NCBI RefSeq assembly: GCF_000219805.1
Contig: NC_015759.1
Location: 62,001-126,000, forward strand
Reading direction: 5' to 3'
DNA from: Weissella koreensis KACC 15510
GTDB taxonomy: Bacteria > Bacillota > Bacilli > Lactobacillales > Lactobacillaceae
Length of the DNA: 64,000 nt
The notes below the pieces were generated by a model, which did not search any database, was not told where the DNA came from, and worked only from the letters and a program-made list of their open reading frames with translations. The translations under genes were made by a program, and so were the position numbers. Of this stretch, positions 55,672 to 62,835 are shown one piece after another. Every line of letters begins with the position of its first letter. The stretch's first letter is position 1.

Positions 55672-56328
55672 CTATTGGTTATAACTTAAAACTTTAATTT
55701 TGGAATTATCTAATTCTAATTTGGTAATGCTTCCGTTTTGCGGACGAATCTTCAAATCGAATTGACCTTTTCCATATAATTCCATAAGACTAAGCAATGT
55801 ATTACCATGGCTAATGACTAATACATTATCTCCATCTTGCAAATTATGATTTTCAGAAATTAATTTGAAACCCTTTTGAATTCTTTCCCAATACTCATGC
55901 TGATCTTCTGCATCATGGAATGGATCAGCTAATTTCATCATATCTTTTGCTTCTGCTATAGAAAAGGATTCAATAATCTCAGCAAATGATGTCAAATGTT
56001 GTGGTGCACCAACTTTAGCCCAAACCGCATCCATATTATCACCCTCAAAAGATCCATAAAATTGTTCTCTAAAGTAGGATGATTTGGTAGCTTTGGTCAA
56101 ATTACTTTGATGATTTTCAGCTAAAATTAATTCAGCTGTATCTTCAGCCCGCGTTGTGTCTGAAGAATAAGCAGCAGCAAATTTAACTTCAGCCAATTTT
56201 CGACCAGTGTCTAATGCATTTTGGATACCATTTTTAGTCAAAGGCGAATTACTCCAGCCTTGTAATTTGTTATAAATATTAAAATAAGTTTGTCCGTGCC
56301 GAACCAAATACAATGTTAATTTAGCCAT
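55672..56328 (-). CDS. Histidine phosphatase family protein
   Basis: 218 aa. LYLVRHGQTYFN (6-17; catalytic His in RHG), SDTTRAEDTAE and VISHGNTLLSL give the phosphoglycerate-mutase-like catalytic set. This size class in lactic acid bacteria is usually a broad phosphatase rather than a glycolytic mutase. No signal peptide. It is transcribed away from a small plus-strand gene. Confidence 0.9.
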   Translation of the reverse strand: MAKLTLYLVRHGQTYFNIYNKLQGWSNSPLTKNGIQNALDTGRKLAEVKFAAAYSSDTTRAEDTAELILAENHQSNLTKATKSSYFREQFYGSFEGDNMDAVWAKVGAPQHLTSFAEIIESFSIAEAKDMMKLADPFHDAEDQHEYWERIQKGFKLISENHNLQDGDNVLVISHGNTLLSLMELYGKGQFDLKIRPQNGSITKLELDNSKIKVLSYNQ

Positions 56329-56439
56329 ATCATTCTCCTAATTTCAAAATAAATCAATCAAAATATTAATTAATTCAATTCATAAAGTCTACCTACTATT
56401 ATTATAGTATAATGAACACAAATAAGGAGGAATTCACCT

Positions 56440-56580
56440 ATGGGATTACAATCAAACCGTCAAAATAGCATGGAAACATCTTTTGATAATTTCATCGAAT
56501 TACCAAAAAAAGATGATAACGAAAAAAATGCTTTCTTAGGTAAGAAAAAAACACAAGATTTATTATCTGAAGAAAAATAA
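56440..56580 (+). CDS. Small acidic/basic hypothetical protein (46 aa)
   Basis: ATG 56440 with a near-perfect AAGGAGG nine bases before and TATAAT at 56408-56413. It encodes MGLQSNRQNSMETSFDNFIE then LPKKDDNEKNAFLGKKKTQD and LLSEEK. The protein is highly charged with no membrane segment and is probably cytoplasmic. It is oriented against both neighbours and followed by its own terminator, so it is a discrete transcription unit. No family is recognised. Confidence 0.65.
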   Translation: MGLQSNRQNSMETSFDNFIELPKKDDNEKNAFLGKKKTQDLLSEEK

Positions 56581-56620
56581 AAAAACACGATAAATCGTCG
56601 ATTATTATACAGACGACAGA

Positions 56621-56654
56621 GAGGCCAGGACATTTTTGTCCCAGCCTCTTTTTT
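56621..56654 (+). terminator. Terminator of the 46-aa gene
   Basis: GAGGC and GGACA pair with TGTCC and GCCTC, followed by six T on the + strand. It overlaps the trmD stop codon and is another GCTGGGACA-type copy. Confidence 0.85.
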
Positions 56655-57393
56655 AATTATTATCTTTTTCTTCACGCTTAACTTCAGCTAATAGCTTTCT
56701 TTCAGTTGCATCTAATTCATAATTTTCAAGTAAATCAGGCCGTCTTAAATAGGTCCGGCGAAGTGCTTCTTTTTTACGCCATTCTGCAATATTAGCGTGA
56801 TGTCCACTCATTAAGACATCAGGAACCTTTTTACCTTTAAAATCAGCTGGACGGGTATATTGAGGATATTCCAAAAGCCCAGTTGAAAATGAATCATCAA
56901 CCGCTGACATATCATCGCCTAAAGCTTCATCTAATAACCGTACAGTTGCATCAATAATAACCATTGATCCTAACTCACCACCAGTTAAAACAAAGTCACC
57001 CAAGGAAATTTCATCCGTAACTAGATCGCGTATCCTTTCATCATATCCTTCATAGTGTCCAGAAATAAACGTTAAATGTTCTTCTTGTGATAATTCTTCG
57101 GCCATCTTTTGATCAAAAGTACGCCCAGCTGGGTCTAAGAGAATCACACGCCCTCGGTTACCAGCTACAGCTTCAACATGCTCCATCGCTGAATAAATAG
57201 GTTGTGGCGTTAAAAGCATTCCCTGCCCACCACCATAAATGACATCATCAACATTATGATGTTTATTTTCAGTGAAATCACGAAAATCAACTACATTAAA
57301 ATCAACCAGTTTACGTTCAATGGCCTTTCCAATAATGGATTCTCGCATAGGTGCAAACATATTGGGAAATAAACTTAATACATCAATTCTCAT
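56653..57393 (-). CDS. trmD: tRNA (guanine37-N1)-methyltransferase
   Basis: 246 aa from ATG 57393, overlapping rimM by 11 bases. [36 protein letters not shown] and [12 protein letters not shown] form the knotted SPOUT SAM site of TrmD, which prevents frameshifting by making m1G37. rplS, usually the next gene, is absent here. A TTG two codons upstream is an alternative start. Confidence 0.96.
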   Translation of the reverse strand: MRIDVLSLFPNMFAPMRESIIGKAIERKLVDFNVVDFRDFTENKHHNVDDVIYGGGQGMLLTPQPIYSAMEHVEAVAGNRGRVILLDPAGRTFDQKMAEELSQEEHLTFISGHYEGYDERIRDLVTDEISLGDFVLTGGELGSMVIIDATVRLLDEALGDDMSAVDDSFSTGLLEYPQYTRPADFKGKKVPDVLMSGHHANIAEWRKKEALRRTYLRRPDLLENYELDATERKLLAEVKREEKDNN

Positions 57394-57901
57394 CAGCAAC
57401 CCACTCTTCTAATAGAACAACTTTAGCAGTTTTGTCATCTAAGTTAATTTCTTTGACCACTTGTTCTGTAAATGGTATCAATAAATCTGATCCTTGCTTC
57501 CGTTGTATTACCCAAACATCATTTGCTGGTAATTCTAGAATTTCTTTGACGGTTCCAATAACACTTTGATCCTCATTATTAATAATAGAAAGTCCGACAA
57601 TATCATGATAAAAATATTCATTTTGATCAAGTACTGGTATTTGAGTATCATCAACCATCAAATCCATTCCTTTATATTTTTCAATAAAATTAATATTTTG
57701 TAAGTCTTTAAAACTCAATAAGATAAACTGTTTGTGGTTACGTACAGTTGCAATTTCAACTTCTACATTATTTTTTGCCCCAATCACCATTTTGTTACCT
57801 GGCACAAACCGTTCAGTTGAAAAATCGGTTGTTGAAATTACCCGAACTTCCCCTTTAATTCCATGGGTATTGACAATAGTTCCTACTTTATATAAAGACA
57901 T
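57383..57901 (-). CDS. rimM: Ribosome maturation factor RimM
   Basis: 172 aa. [20 protein letters not shown] begins the first barrel, and the C-terminal PRC-barrel has [33 protein letters not shown] and [13 protein letters not shown]. It binds S19 and matures the 30S head. The stop is overlapped by trmD. Confidence 0.95.
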   Translation of the reverse strand: MSLYKVGTIVNTHGIKGEVRVISTTDFSTERFVPGNKMVIGAKNNVEVEIATVRNHKQFILLSFKDLQNINFIEKYKGMDLMVDDTQIPVLDQNEYFYHDIVGLSIINNEDQSVIGTVKEILELPANDVWVIQRKQGSDLLIPFTEQVVKEINLDDKTAKVVLLEEWVADEN

Positions 57902-57951
57902 TCAATTGCTCACTCTCTTTTTTGATATACTATATTTCATGAATTTTAATG

Positions 57952-58275
57952 CTATGCTTCTAAACTTAAATACTTCTGTAAAGCCGCATTGAACTGTTCA
58001 TCAGGTAATGTTTCATTTGTAAAACGACCCATAACCGTAAAATCATGCCGATTTTTGAAGCTCAAGGATTTTACCTCAACTAGTGCAACCGCCATGTTTT
58101 GTTCAGTTAAGAATATCTGTCCAGGCCCTCGTAATTTTCCTTTAGTGTGCTTACCAACACGCCAACTATGAAAATCAGCTAATTGGAGGGCGGTGTTTTC
58201 AACATGATATTGACCATTTAAATCTTGTTTAAGCATTACACCTACTAACTCTGCTGTTGAATATTTACTAGCCAT
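57952..58275 (-). CDS. Hypothetical protein upstream of rimM (107 aa)
   Basis: 107 aa, not recognised. It has a small soluble alpha/beta look: SKYSTAELVGVMLKQDLNGQ, WRVGKHTKGKLRGPGQIFL, EVKSLSFKNRHDFTVMGRF. No signal or membrane helix. It occupies the place where many relatives have the KH-domain gene khpA or rpsP, but I see no KH GxxG motif. A good promoter lies just upstream (58309-58337) and rimM begins 50 bases downstream, so it heads the rimM-trmD transcript. Confidence 0.7.
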   Translation of the reverse strand: MASKYSTAELVGVMLKQDLNGQYHVENTALQLADFHSWRVGKHTKGKLRGPGQIFLTEQNMAVALVEVKSLSFKNRHDFTVMGRFTNETLPDEQFNAALQKYLSLEA

Positions 58276-58308
58276 ATCTTTAACCGTCCTAATTATTCAA
58301 TGTAATTA

Positions 58309-58337
58309 ATTATAGATAAATCTAACTATCGACGCAA
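58309..58337 (-). promoter_or_regulatory. Promoter of the 107-aa gene and rimM-trmD
   Basis: -35 TTGCGT (58332-58337), 17-bp spacer, -10 TATAAT (58309-58314) on the - strand. Confidence 0.65.
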
Positions 58338-58389
58338 TAGCCAACTACTTAGATTATCCGCTATTCTAAAAGAATTACCAACTTTAGAT

Positions 58390-58418
58390 TTGACATTGAT
58401 GACAAATGAGTTTAGTAT
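58390..58418 (+). promoter_or_regulatory. Promoter of marR-MFS
   Basis: -35 TTGACA (58390-58395), 17-bp spacer, -10 TAGTAT (58413-58418), about 45 bases upstream of the marR start. Confidence 0.6.
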
Positions 58419-58434
58419 AAATCAGGTCGGTTAA

Positions 58435-58452
58435 TATGTGCAGTTGCACATA
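58435..58452. promoter_or_regulatory. Probable MarR operator, 18-bp palindrome
   Basis: Arms TATGTGCA and TGCACATA around GT, lying between the promoter and the AAGGAG of marR. Size and position fit an autoregulatory MarR site. Confidence 0.6.
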
Positions 58453-58464
58453 AAGGAGAAATAT

Positions 58465-58908
58465 ATGAACCCAGAGGTAAGTGATGACCAACTTCAAAGC
58501 TTTGGAATTGTCAGCCGTGTCATTCGTACTGAACTAAATCGGGTCCTTAAGCCTTACGGATTGAACGACAGCAATTATTTTTTTATATCTTATATTGCAG
58601 ATCATCCAGAGTCTTCTCAAGGTGACCTAACTCGAACAATGTTTTTAGATCATAGTACGATTACTAGATCTGTTGCTAAACTAGTTGAGTTAGGCTATCT
58701 TGAAAAACATCTTGATGAAAAAGATCATCGAACGACACGTCTCTTTTTAACAAATAAGGGTGCTGAAATTCGATATGAAATACATGAACTCACTACGACT
58801 ATTTTTGATAATACCTTTTCTGAAATTTCATCTGAAGAAAGTGAAACCATTAAAAGTATATTATTAAAAACAGCCAATCATTTAGAAAAAACGAGGTCTA
58901 AGAAATGA
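58465..58908 (+). CDS. MarR-family transcriptional regulator
   Basis: 147 aa from ATG 58465 (AAGGAG six bases before). The winged helix is clear: SSQGDLTRTMFLDHSTITRS (recognition region), LVELGYLEKHLDEKDHRTTR and LFLTNKG (wing). It overlaps the MFS gene by four bases (ATGA), so it is the probable local repressor of that exporter. An 18-bp palindrome upstream is its likely site. Confidence 0.92.
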   Translation: MNPEVSDDQLQSFGIVSRVIRTELNRVLKPYGLNDSNYFFISYIADHPESSQGDLTRTMFLDHSTITRSVAKLVELGYLEKHLDEKDHRTTRLFLTNKGAEIRYEIHELTTTIFDNTFSEISSEESETIKSILLKTANHLEKTRSKK

Positions 58909-60302
58909 ATAATACCGCTCAAAAGATGTCTACTAGAGACATCCTCTCGATTGCCGCTGCGGCAATCATGGCATTCATTGGTGTCTTAATTGAAACTTCA
59001 ATGAATGTTACATTCCCAACTTTGATTCGTCAATTTAACGTTGATTTATCAATGGTGCAATGGCTTACAACTGGATATTTATTGGTTGTATCTCTTATTA
59101 TCGTTTGTTCTTCTTATATTAAAGGAAGATTTAAAGAACGTAATATTTTTATGACAGGTGTTATCTTTTCAATTATTGGAGATCTTGCCTGTGCCCTAGC
59201 ACCTGGTTTTTCCGTTCTATTACTAGGACGTCTAATCCAAGCAATCGGAACTGGAATTGTTCTACCACTTCTATTTAATATTATTCTTGAACGTGCCCCA
59301 ATGGAAAAACGTGGAGTCTTCATGGGATTAGGTGGTCTAATTGTTTCAATGGCACCTGCCCTTGGCCCTACCTTTGGTGGAGTTGTCGTTAACTTTGTTA
59401 GCTGGCGTTATATTTTCTGGATTGTCCTACCATTAATGATTATTGGTTTTGTCTTAGGATTTTCAATTGAACAAATCACACCACTTGTTAAGCAAAAATT
59501 TGATTGGATTCGTTTAATCTTATTAACTATTATGTTTACAACTCTTACTCTAGGATTTAATACAGTTAGCCAACATGGTTGGTTGAATGGTGAATTAGGT
59601 CTTAGCCTAGTTATTACTGCTATTGTAGTATGGATTTTCATTGCTGTTTCTAATCGTTCAAAGCGAGTTTTGATTAATATTTCTATTTTTAAAAACCCTG
59701 TCTTCACATTGGCTCTAATTGCTTACGTATTAATTCAATTTTCAAATATTGGTATTAATTTCGTCTTACCAAATTATGCACAAATTGCTGATCATGCTAC
59801 TGCTATGATTAGTGGTCTTATCCTACTTCCTGGTAGCTTAATTTCTGGATTATTAAATCCTGTCTGGGGTCGTATGTATGACACCCTAGGTGCTAAAAAG
59901 CCAATTTTCATTGGAAATTCGATCTTATTCTTAGCAATCATCGCCTTCGCTGTCTTTAGTCTTAAACTAGCACCAGTAATGATCTTAGTTTATTACCTAA
60001 TCTTTGCCGTTGGAGTTGCTATGTCATTTGCTAATACAATGACTTATGCACTTACCATTACCGGTCCTGAAAAAGAAGCTGACGCTAATGCCATTTTCAA
60101 CACCCTTCAACAATTCGGTGGTTCAATTGGAACTGTTATCGCCTCTAGCTTCCTAGCTTCTGGAACTGGTAACAATGCTGCTGAAGTAATGCAATCTGGT
60201 ACACAACATGTCTTCATGTTCTTTGGTATCTTAATCTTCATTAACTTCTTCTTATACCACTTCACATTTAAATTAGGTCATAAATTAATGCCTAATCTAT
60301 AA
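58905..60302 (+). CDS. MFS multidrug exporter, DHA2 (EmrB/QacA-like) family
   Basis: 465 aa with about 14 membrane helices. FNVDLSMVQWLTTGYLLV near residue 45, GRLIQAIGTGIVLPLLFNII, and motif C (APALGPTFGGVVVNFVSWR) mark a drug:proton antiporter of the DHA2 branch. It is translationally coupled to marR. The pair is inserted on the opposite strand between rimM-trmD and rpsP-ffh, which are usually contiguous. Confidence 0.92.
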   Translation: MNNTAQKMSTRDILSIAAAAIMAFIGVLIETSMNVTFPTLIRQFNVDLSMVQWLTTGYLLVVSLIIVCSSYIKGRFKERNIFMTGVIFSIIGDLACALAPGFSVLLLGRLIQAIGTGIVLPLLFNIILERAPMEKRGVFMGLGGLIVSMAPALGPTFGGVVVNFVSWRYIFWIVLPLMIIGFVLGFSIEQITPLVKQKFDWIRLILLTIMFTTLTLGFNTVSQHGWLNGELGLSLVITAIVVWIFIAVSNRSKRVLINISIFKNPVFTLALIAYVLIQFSNIGINFVLPNYAQIADHATAMISGLILLPGSLISGLLNPVWGRMYDTLGAKKPIFIGNSILFLAIIAFAVFSLKLAPVMILVYYLIFAVGVAMSFANTMTYALTITGPEKEADANAIFNTLQQFGGSIGTVIASSFLASGTGNNAAEVMQSGTQHVFMFFGILIFINFFLYHFTFKLGHKLMPNL

Positions 60303-60312
60303 ATAAATAATT

Positions 60313-60348
60313 AAAAAAGACTGGTCTATAAAAGACTAGTCTTTTTTT
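60313..60348. terminator. Terminator of marR-MFS
   Basis: AAAAAAGACT and GTCT pair with AGAC and AGTCTTTTTT with a short loop; strong T run on the + strand. Confidence 0.85.
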
Positions 60349-60593
60349 ACGTATATAATGAATTACAATAAAACAAAACACTTAATAATTTACTGCATTC
60401 TTTTTGATATTTATTTGTATGTATCATTTTAAATTTGACATGATGATGTATTTACAACACTTTGGCTTTTATATTCGACTAAAACATCGTAAGCATCTCA
60501 TTTTAAGCATTTATCATCATGGTATGAATACTTCATCAGTCTTTGCCTCTTATCACGTTAATAACCATTAAAATTTCATCTAAAAGACACTAT

Positions 60594-60632
60594 AAAAAAG
60601 GTTAGTCCCTATTTCTACGGACTAACCTTTTT
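60594..60632 (-). terminator. Terminator of rpsP
   Basis: AAAAAGGTTAGTCC pairs with GGACTAACCTTTTT; T run on the - strand, 15 bases past the rpsP stop. Confidence 0.9.
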
Positions 60633-60646
60633 ATAAAACCCTCAAA

Positions 60647-60919
60647 TTACTTTGAGAACTTAGCTTCATGGTACTTCTTCATGATTCCAGCTTCTGATAA
60701 CAAGTTTTTAACTGTATCAGAAGGTTGTGCACCATTGTTCAACCATCCCATGATAACTTCTTCTTCCAACTTAACTTCAGCTGGTTCAACCAATGGGTTG
60801 TAAGTTCCAACGTTTTCAATGAAACGTCCGTCACGAGGTGAACGTGAATCTGCTACAACTACGCGATAAAATGGGCGCTTCTTTGATCCCATACGCTTTA
60901 AACGAATTTTAACTGCCAT
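60647..60919 (-). CDS. rpsP: 30S ribosomal protein S16
   Basis: 90 aa, standard. [40 protein letters not shown] and the late [20 protein letters not shown] are the S16 sequence. It has its own promoter after ffh (a -35-like TTTACA inside a 24-bp inverted repeat and TATTAT/TATAAT) and its own terminator, so it can be expressed separately from ffh. Confidence 0.97.
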   Translation of the reverse strand: MAVKIRLKRMGSKKRPFYRVVVADSRSPRDGRFIENVGTYNPLVEPAEVKLEEEVIMGWLNNGAQPSDTVKNLLSEAGIMKKYHEAKFSK

Positions 60920-60953
60920 GTTTAATTTCCTCCGGTAATTTTCTACTCTTATT

Positions 60954-60982
60954 ATAATACCAGAGTTATATAACAGTGTAAA
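60954..60982 (-). promoter_or_regulatory. Candidate rpsP promoter
   Basis: TTTACA (60977-60982), 17-bp spacer, TATTAT (60954-60959) on the - strand; an overlapping TATAAT (60951-60956) would give a 20-bp spacer. The -35 lies inside the inverted repeat at 60976-60999. Confidence 0.5.
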
Positions 60983-60999
60983 GTGTTTTTCCTTTACAC
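60976..60999. repeat. 24-bp inverted repeat at the rpsP promoter
   Basis: GTGTAAAG and CTTTACAC are perfect arms around eight bases. It matches the repeat at 7106-7129 at 21 of 24 positions and also precedes a ribosomal protein unit. On the - strand no T run follows, so it is a poor terminator for ffh. Confidence 0.55.
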
Positions 61000-61011
61000 A
61001 TTATTTTTATT

Positions 61012-62487
61012 TTAGCGGCGCTTTTTCTTATTTTTTTTAATTTGACGCGCCATACGCTTCATAGCCATATCTTGCATCTTTTTACCCATATTACCGCCCA
61101 TACCAGGCATGTTCGGCATTCCACTAGGCATACCAGGCATACCGCCACCTTGTAATGAACCCATCATTTGTTCCATTTGAGCGGTATTACCATTCATGGC
61201 TTTGCTCATCATGCCCTTCATTTGATTAAATTGTTTAATCATTCGGTTAACTTCAACAATCGGACGACCTGCTCCAGCAGCCAAACGACGACGTCTTGAA
61301 GGATTAATTAGATCTGGGTCTTCTCGCTCAGCTGGTGTCATTGATAGCACAATAGCTTTCATATGATCAATTTGCTTAGGATCCATCTGCATATTTTGCA
61401 AAGCAGGATTATTAGCCATTCCTGGAATCATTTTCATCAAATCTTCCAAAGGACCCATATTTTGAACTTGGTCCATTTGATCAATGAAATCATTGAAATC
61501 AAATGTGTTTTGACGCATCTTTTCAGCCTGTTCAGCGGCCTTTTTCTCATCAACATCTTTTTGGGCTTTTTCGATCAGGGTCATTAAATCACCCATTCCC
61601 AAAATTCGTGAAGCCATTCGTTCCGGATAGAAGACATCCAAATCGGTCATCTTCTCCCCTTGTCCTACGAATTTAATGGGTTTATTAGTGATCGCACGAA
61701 TTGAAAGTGCTGCTCCGCCACGAGTATCACCATCCAACTTAGTCAAAACAACCCCAGTAATACCCAAACGATCATTAAAACCAGTTGCCGTTTCAGTAGC
61801 GTTTTGCCCAGTCATTGCATCAACAACCAATAAAATTTCATCAGGTTGCGCAATTTCCTTAACATCAGCTAATTCTTGCATTAATGCTTCATCAATTTGT
61901 AAACGTCCCGCAGCGTCAATAAAGACATAATCAGACTTCAATTCTTCAGCTTTAGCAAGCCCTTGCTTCACAATTTCACGAGGATCTACATTAGTTCCCA
62001 TTGAGAATACTGGCACATCAATTTGTTGTCCCAAAGTTTCCAATTGATCAATGGCAGCTGGTCGATAAATGTCAGCAGCAATCATAAGTGGACGTGCGTT
62101 TTGTTCTTTCTTTAACTTAAAAGCAAGTTTACCGGCAGTGGTAGTTTTACCGGCTCCTTGTAACCCTACCATCATAATAACAGTGGGTATTTTTGGTGAA
62201 CGATTTAAGGGAACATCTTGTTCCCCCATCATTGCTGTTAACTCATCATTCACAATTTTAACAATTTGTTGAGCCGGATTTAATCCTTCTAGAACTTTCT
62301 GCCCCGCAGCCTTTTCACGAACATCGCGAACGAAACTTTTTACAACCGTATAATCCACGTCGGCTTCCAACAAAGCCATACGAATTTCTCGCATTGTATC
62401 CCGTAAGTCAGCGTCTGTAACTTTTCCCTTTTTTCGTAATCCGCTCAATGCAGATTGTAGTCTTTCTGTTAATCCCTCAAAAGCCAT
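61012..62487 (-). CDS. ffh: Signal recognition particle protein Ffh
   Basis: 491 aa. The N domain is followed by the GTPase domain (G1 GLQGAGKTTTAGKLA, DIYRPAAIDQLETL insertion box, G3 DAAGRLQ, G4 TKLDGDTRGG) and the Met-rich M domain (about 300-491: MKGMMSKAMNG, MPGMPSGMPNMPGMGG) that binds 4.5S RNA and signal peptides. It works with FtsY, encoded upstream. The C-terminus is strongly basic (KKNKKKRR). Confidence 0.97.
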   Translation of the reverse strand: MAFEGLTERLQSALSGLRKKGKVTDADLRDTMREIRMALLEADVDYTVVKSFVRDVREKAAGQKVLEGLNPAQQIVKIVNDELTAMMGEQDVPLNRSPKIPTVIMMVGLQGAGKTTTAGKLAFKLKKEQNARPLMIAADIYRPAAIDQLETLGQQIDVPVFSMGTNVDPREIVKQGLAKAEELKSDYVFIDAAGRLQIDEALMQELADVKEIAQPDEILLVVDAMTGQNATETATGFNDRLGITGVVLTKLDGDTRGGAALSIRAITNKPIKFVGQGEKMTDLDVFYPERMASRILGMGDLMTLIEKAQKDVDEKKAAEQAEKMRQNTFDFNDFIDQMDQVQNMGPLEDLMKMIPGMANNPALQNMQMDPKQIDHMKAIVLSMTPAEREDPDLINPSRRRRLAAGAGRPIVEVNRMIKQFNQMKGMMSKAMNGNTAQMEQMMGSLQGGGMPGMPSGMPNMPGMGGNMGKKMQDMAMKRMARQIKKNKKKRR

Positions 62488-62492
62488 TTTAT

Positions 62493-62834
62493 TTAATCCT
62501 CCTCAAGCGTAATTAATTGTTCCATTAAATCAATTAATTGCTGATCATTTTGATAATTTTTTTTAATATATGTCTCAATTTCAGCAGCAGCTACCTGCCT
62601 TTTTAAATATTCAGCATATAAATGCAATTTATTTTCATAATTTTCTAAAAGCTGCGTACTTCGTTTTAAGTTATCATAGACAGCTTGTCTTGAAACAGAA
62701 AATTCATCTGCAATTTCACCTAGTGAATAATCATCTGCATAATATAATTCTAAATAATCATCCTGCTTACTCGTCAATAAAGAACGATAAAAATCAAACA
62801 GAATATTAAGCCGCATACTTTTTTCTAGTTCCAT
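62493..62834 (-). CDS. ylxM: YlxM-type DNA-binding/SRP-associated protein
   Basis: 113 aa from ATG 62834 (TTGGAG seven bases before); an 18-codon open extension overlaps ftsY and is unlikely. A sigma-70 region-4-like helix-turn-helix is visible ([38 protein letters not shown]). YlxM proteins are encoded with ffh-ftsY throughout Firmicutes and have been reported to stimulate SRP GTPase activity in streptococci. Confidence 0.93.
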   Translation of the reverse strand: MELEKSMRLNILFDFYRSLLTSKQDDYLELYYADDYSLGEIADEFSVSRQAVYDNLKRSTQLLENYENKLHLYAEYLKRQVAAAEIETYIKKNYQNDQQLIDLMEQLITLEED

Positions 62835-62835
62835 C

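Larger units (their letters stand above)
60303..60646. other. 344-bp spacer between the MFS gene and rpsP
   Basis: It holds two convergent terminators (60313-60348 and 60594-60632). Between them one short + strand frame (60440-60571, 43 codons starting with three Met) lacks a ribosome site and shows only a faint resemblance to the helix-turn-helix start of IS3-type OrfA proteins (LKHRKHLILSIYHHGMNTSS). It may be a remnant or chance. Confidence 0.5.

Noticed and set aside
60976..60999. The inverted repeat after ffh as a plain ffh terminator.
   Set aside because: No T run follows on the - strand, and a near-identical repeat at 7106-7129 also precedes a ribosomal protein promoter.
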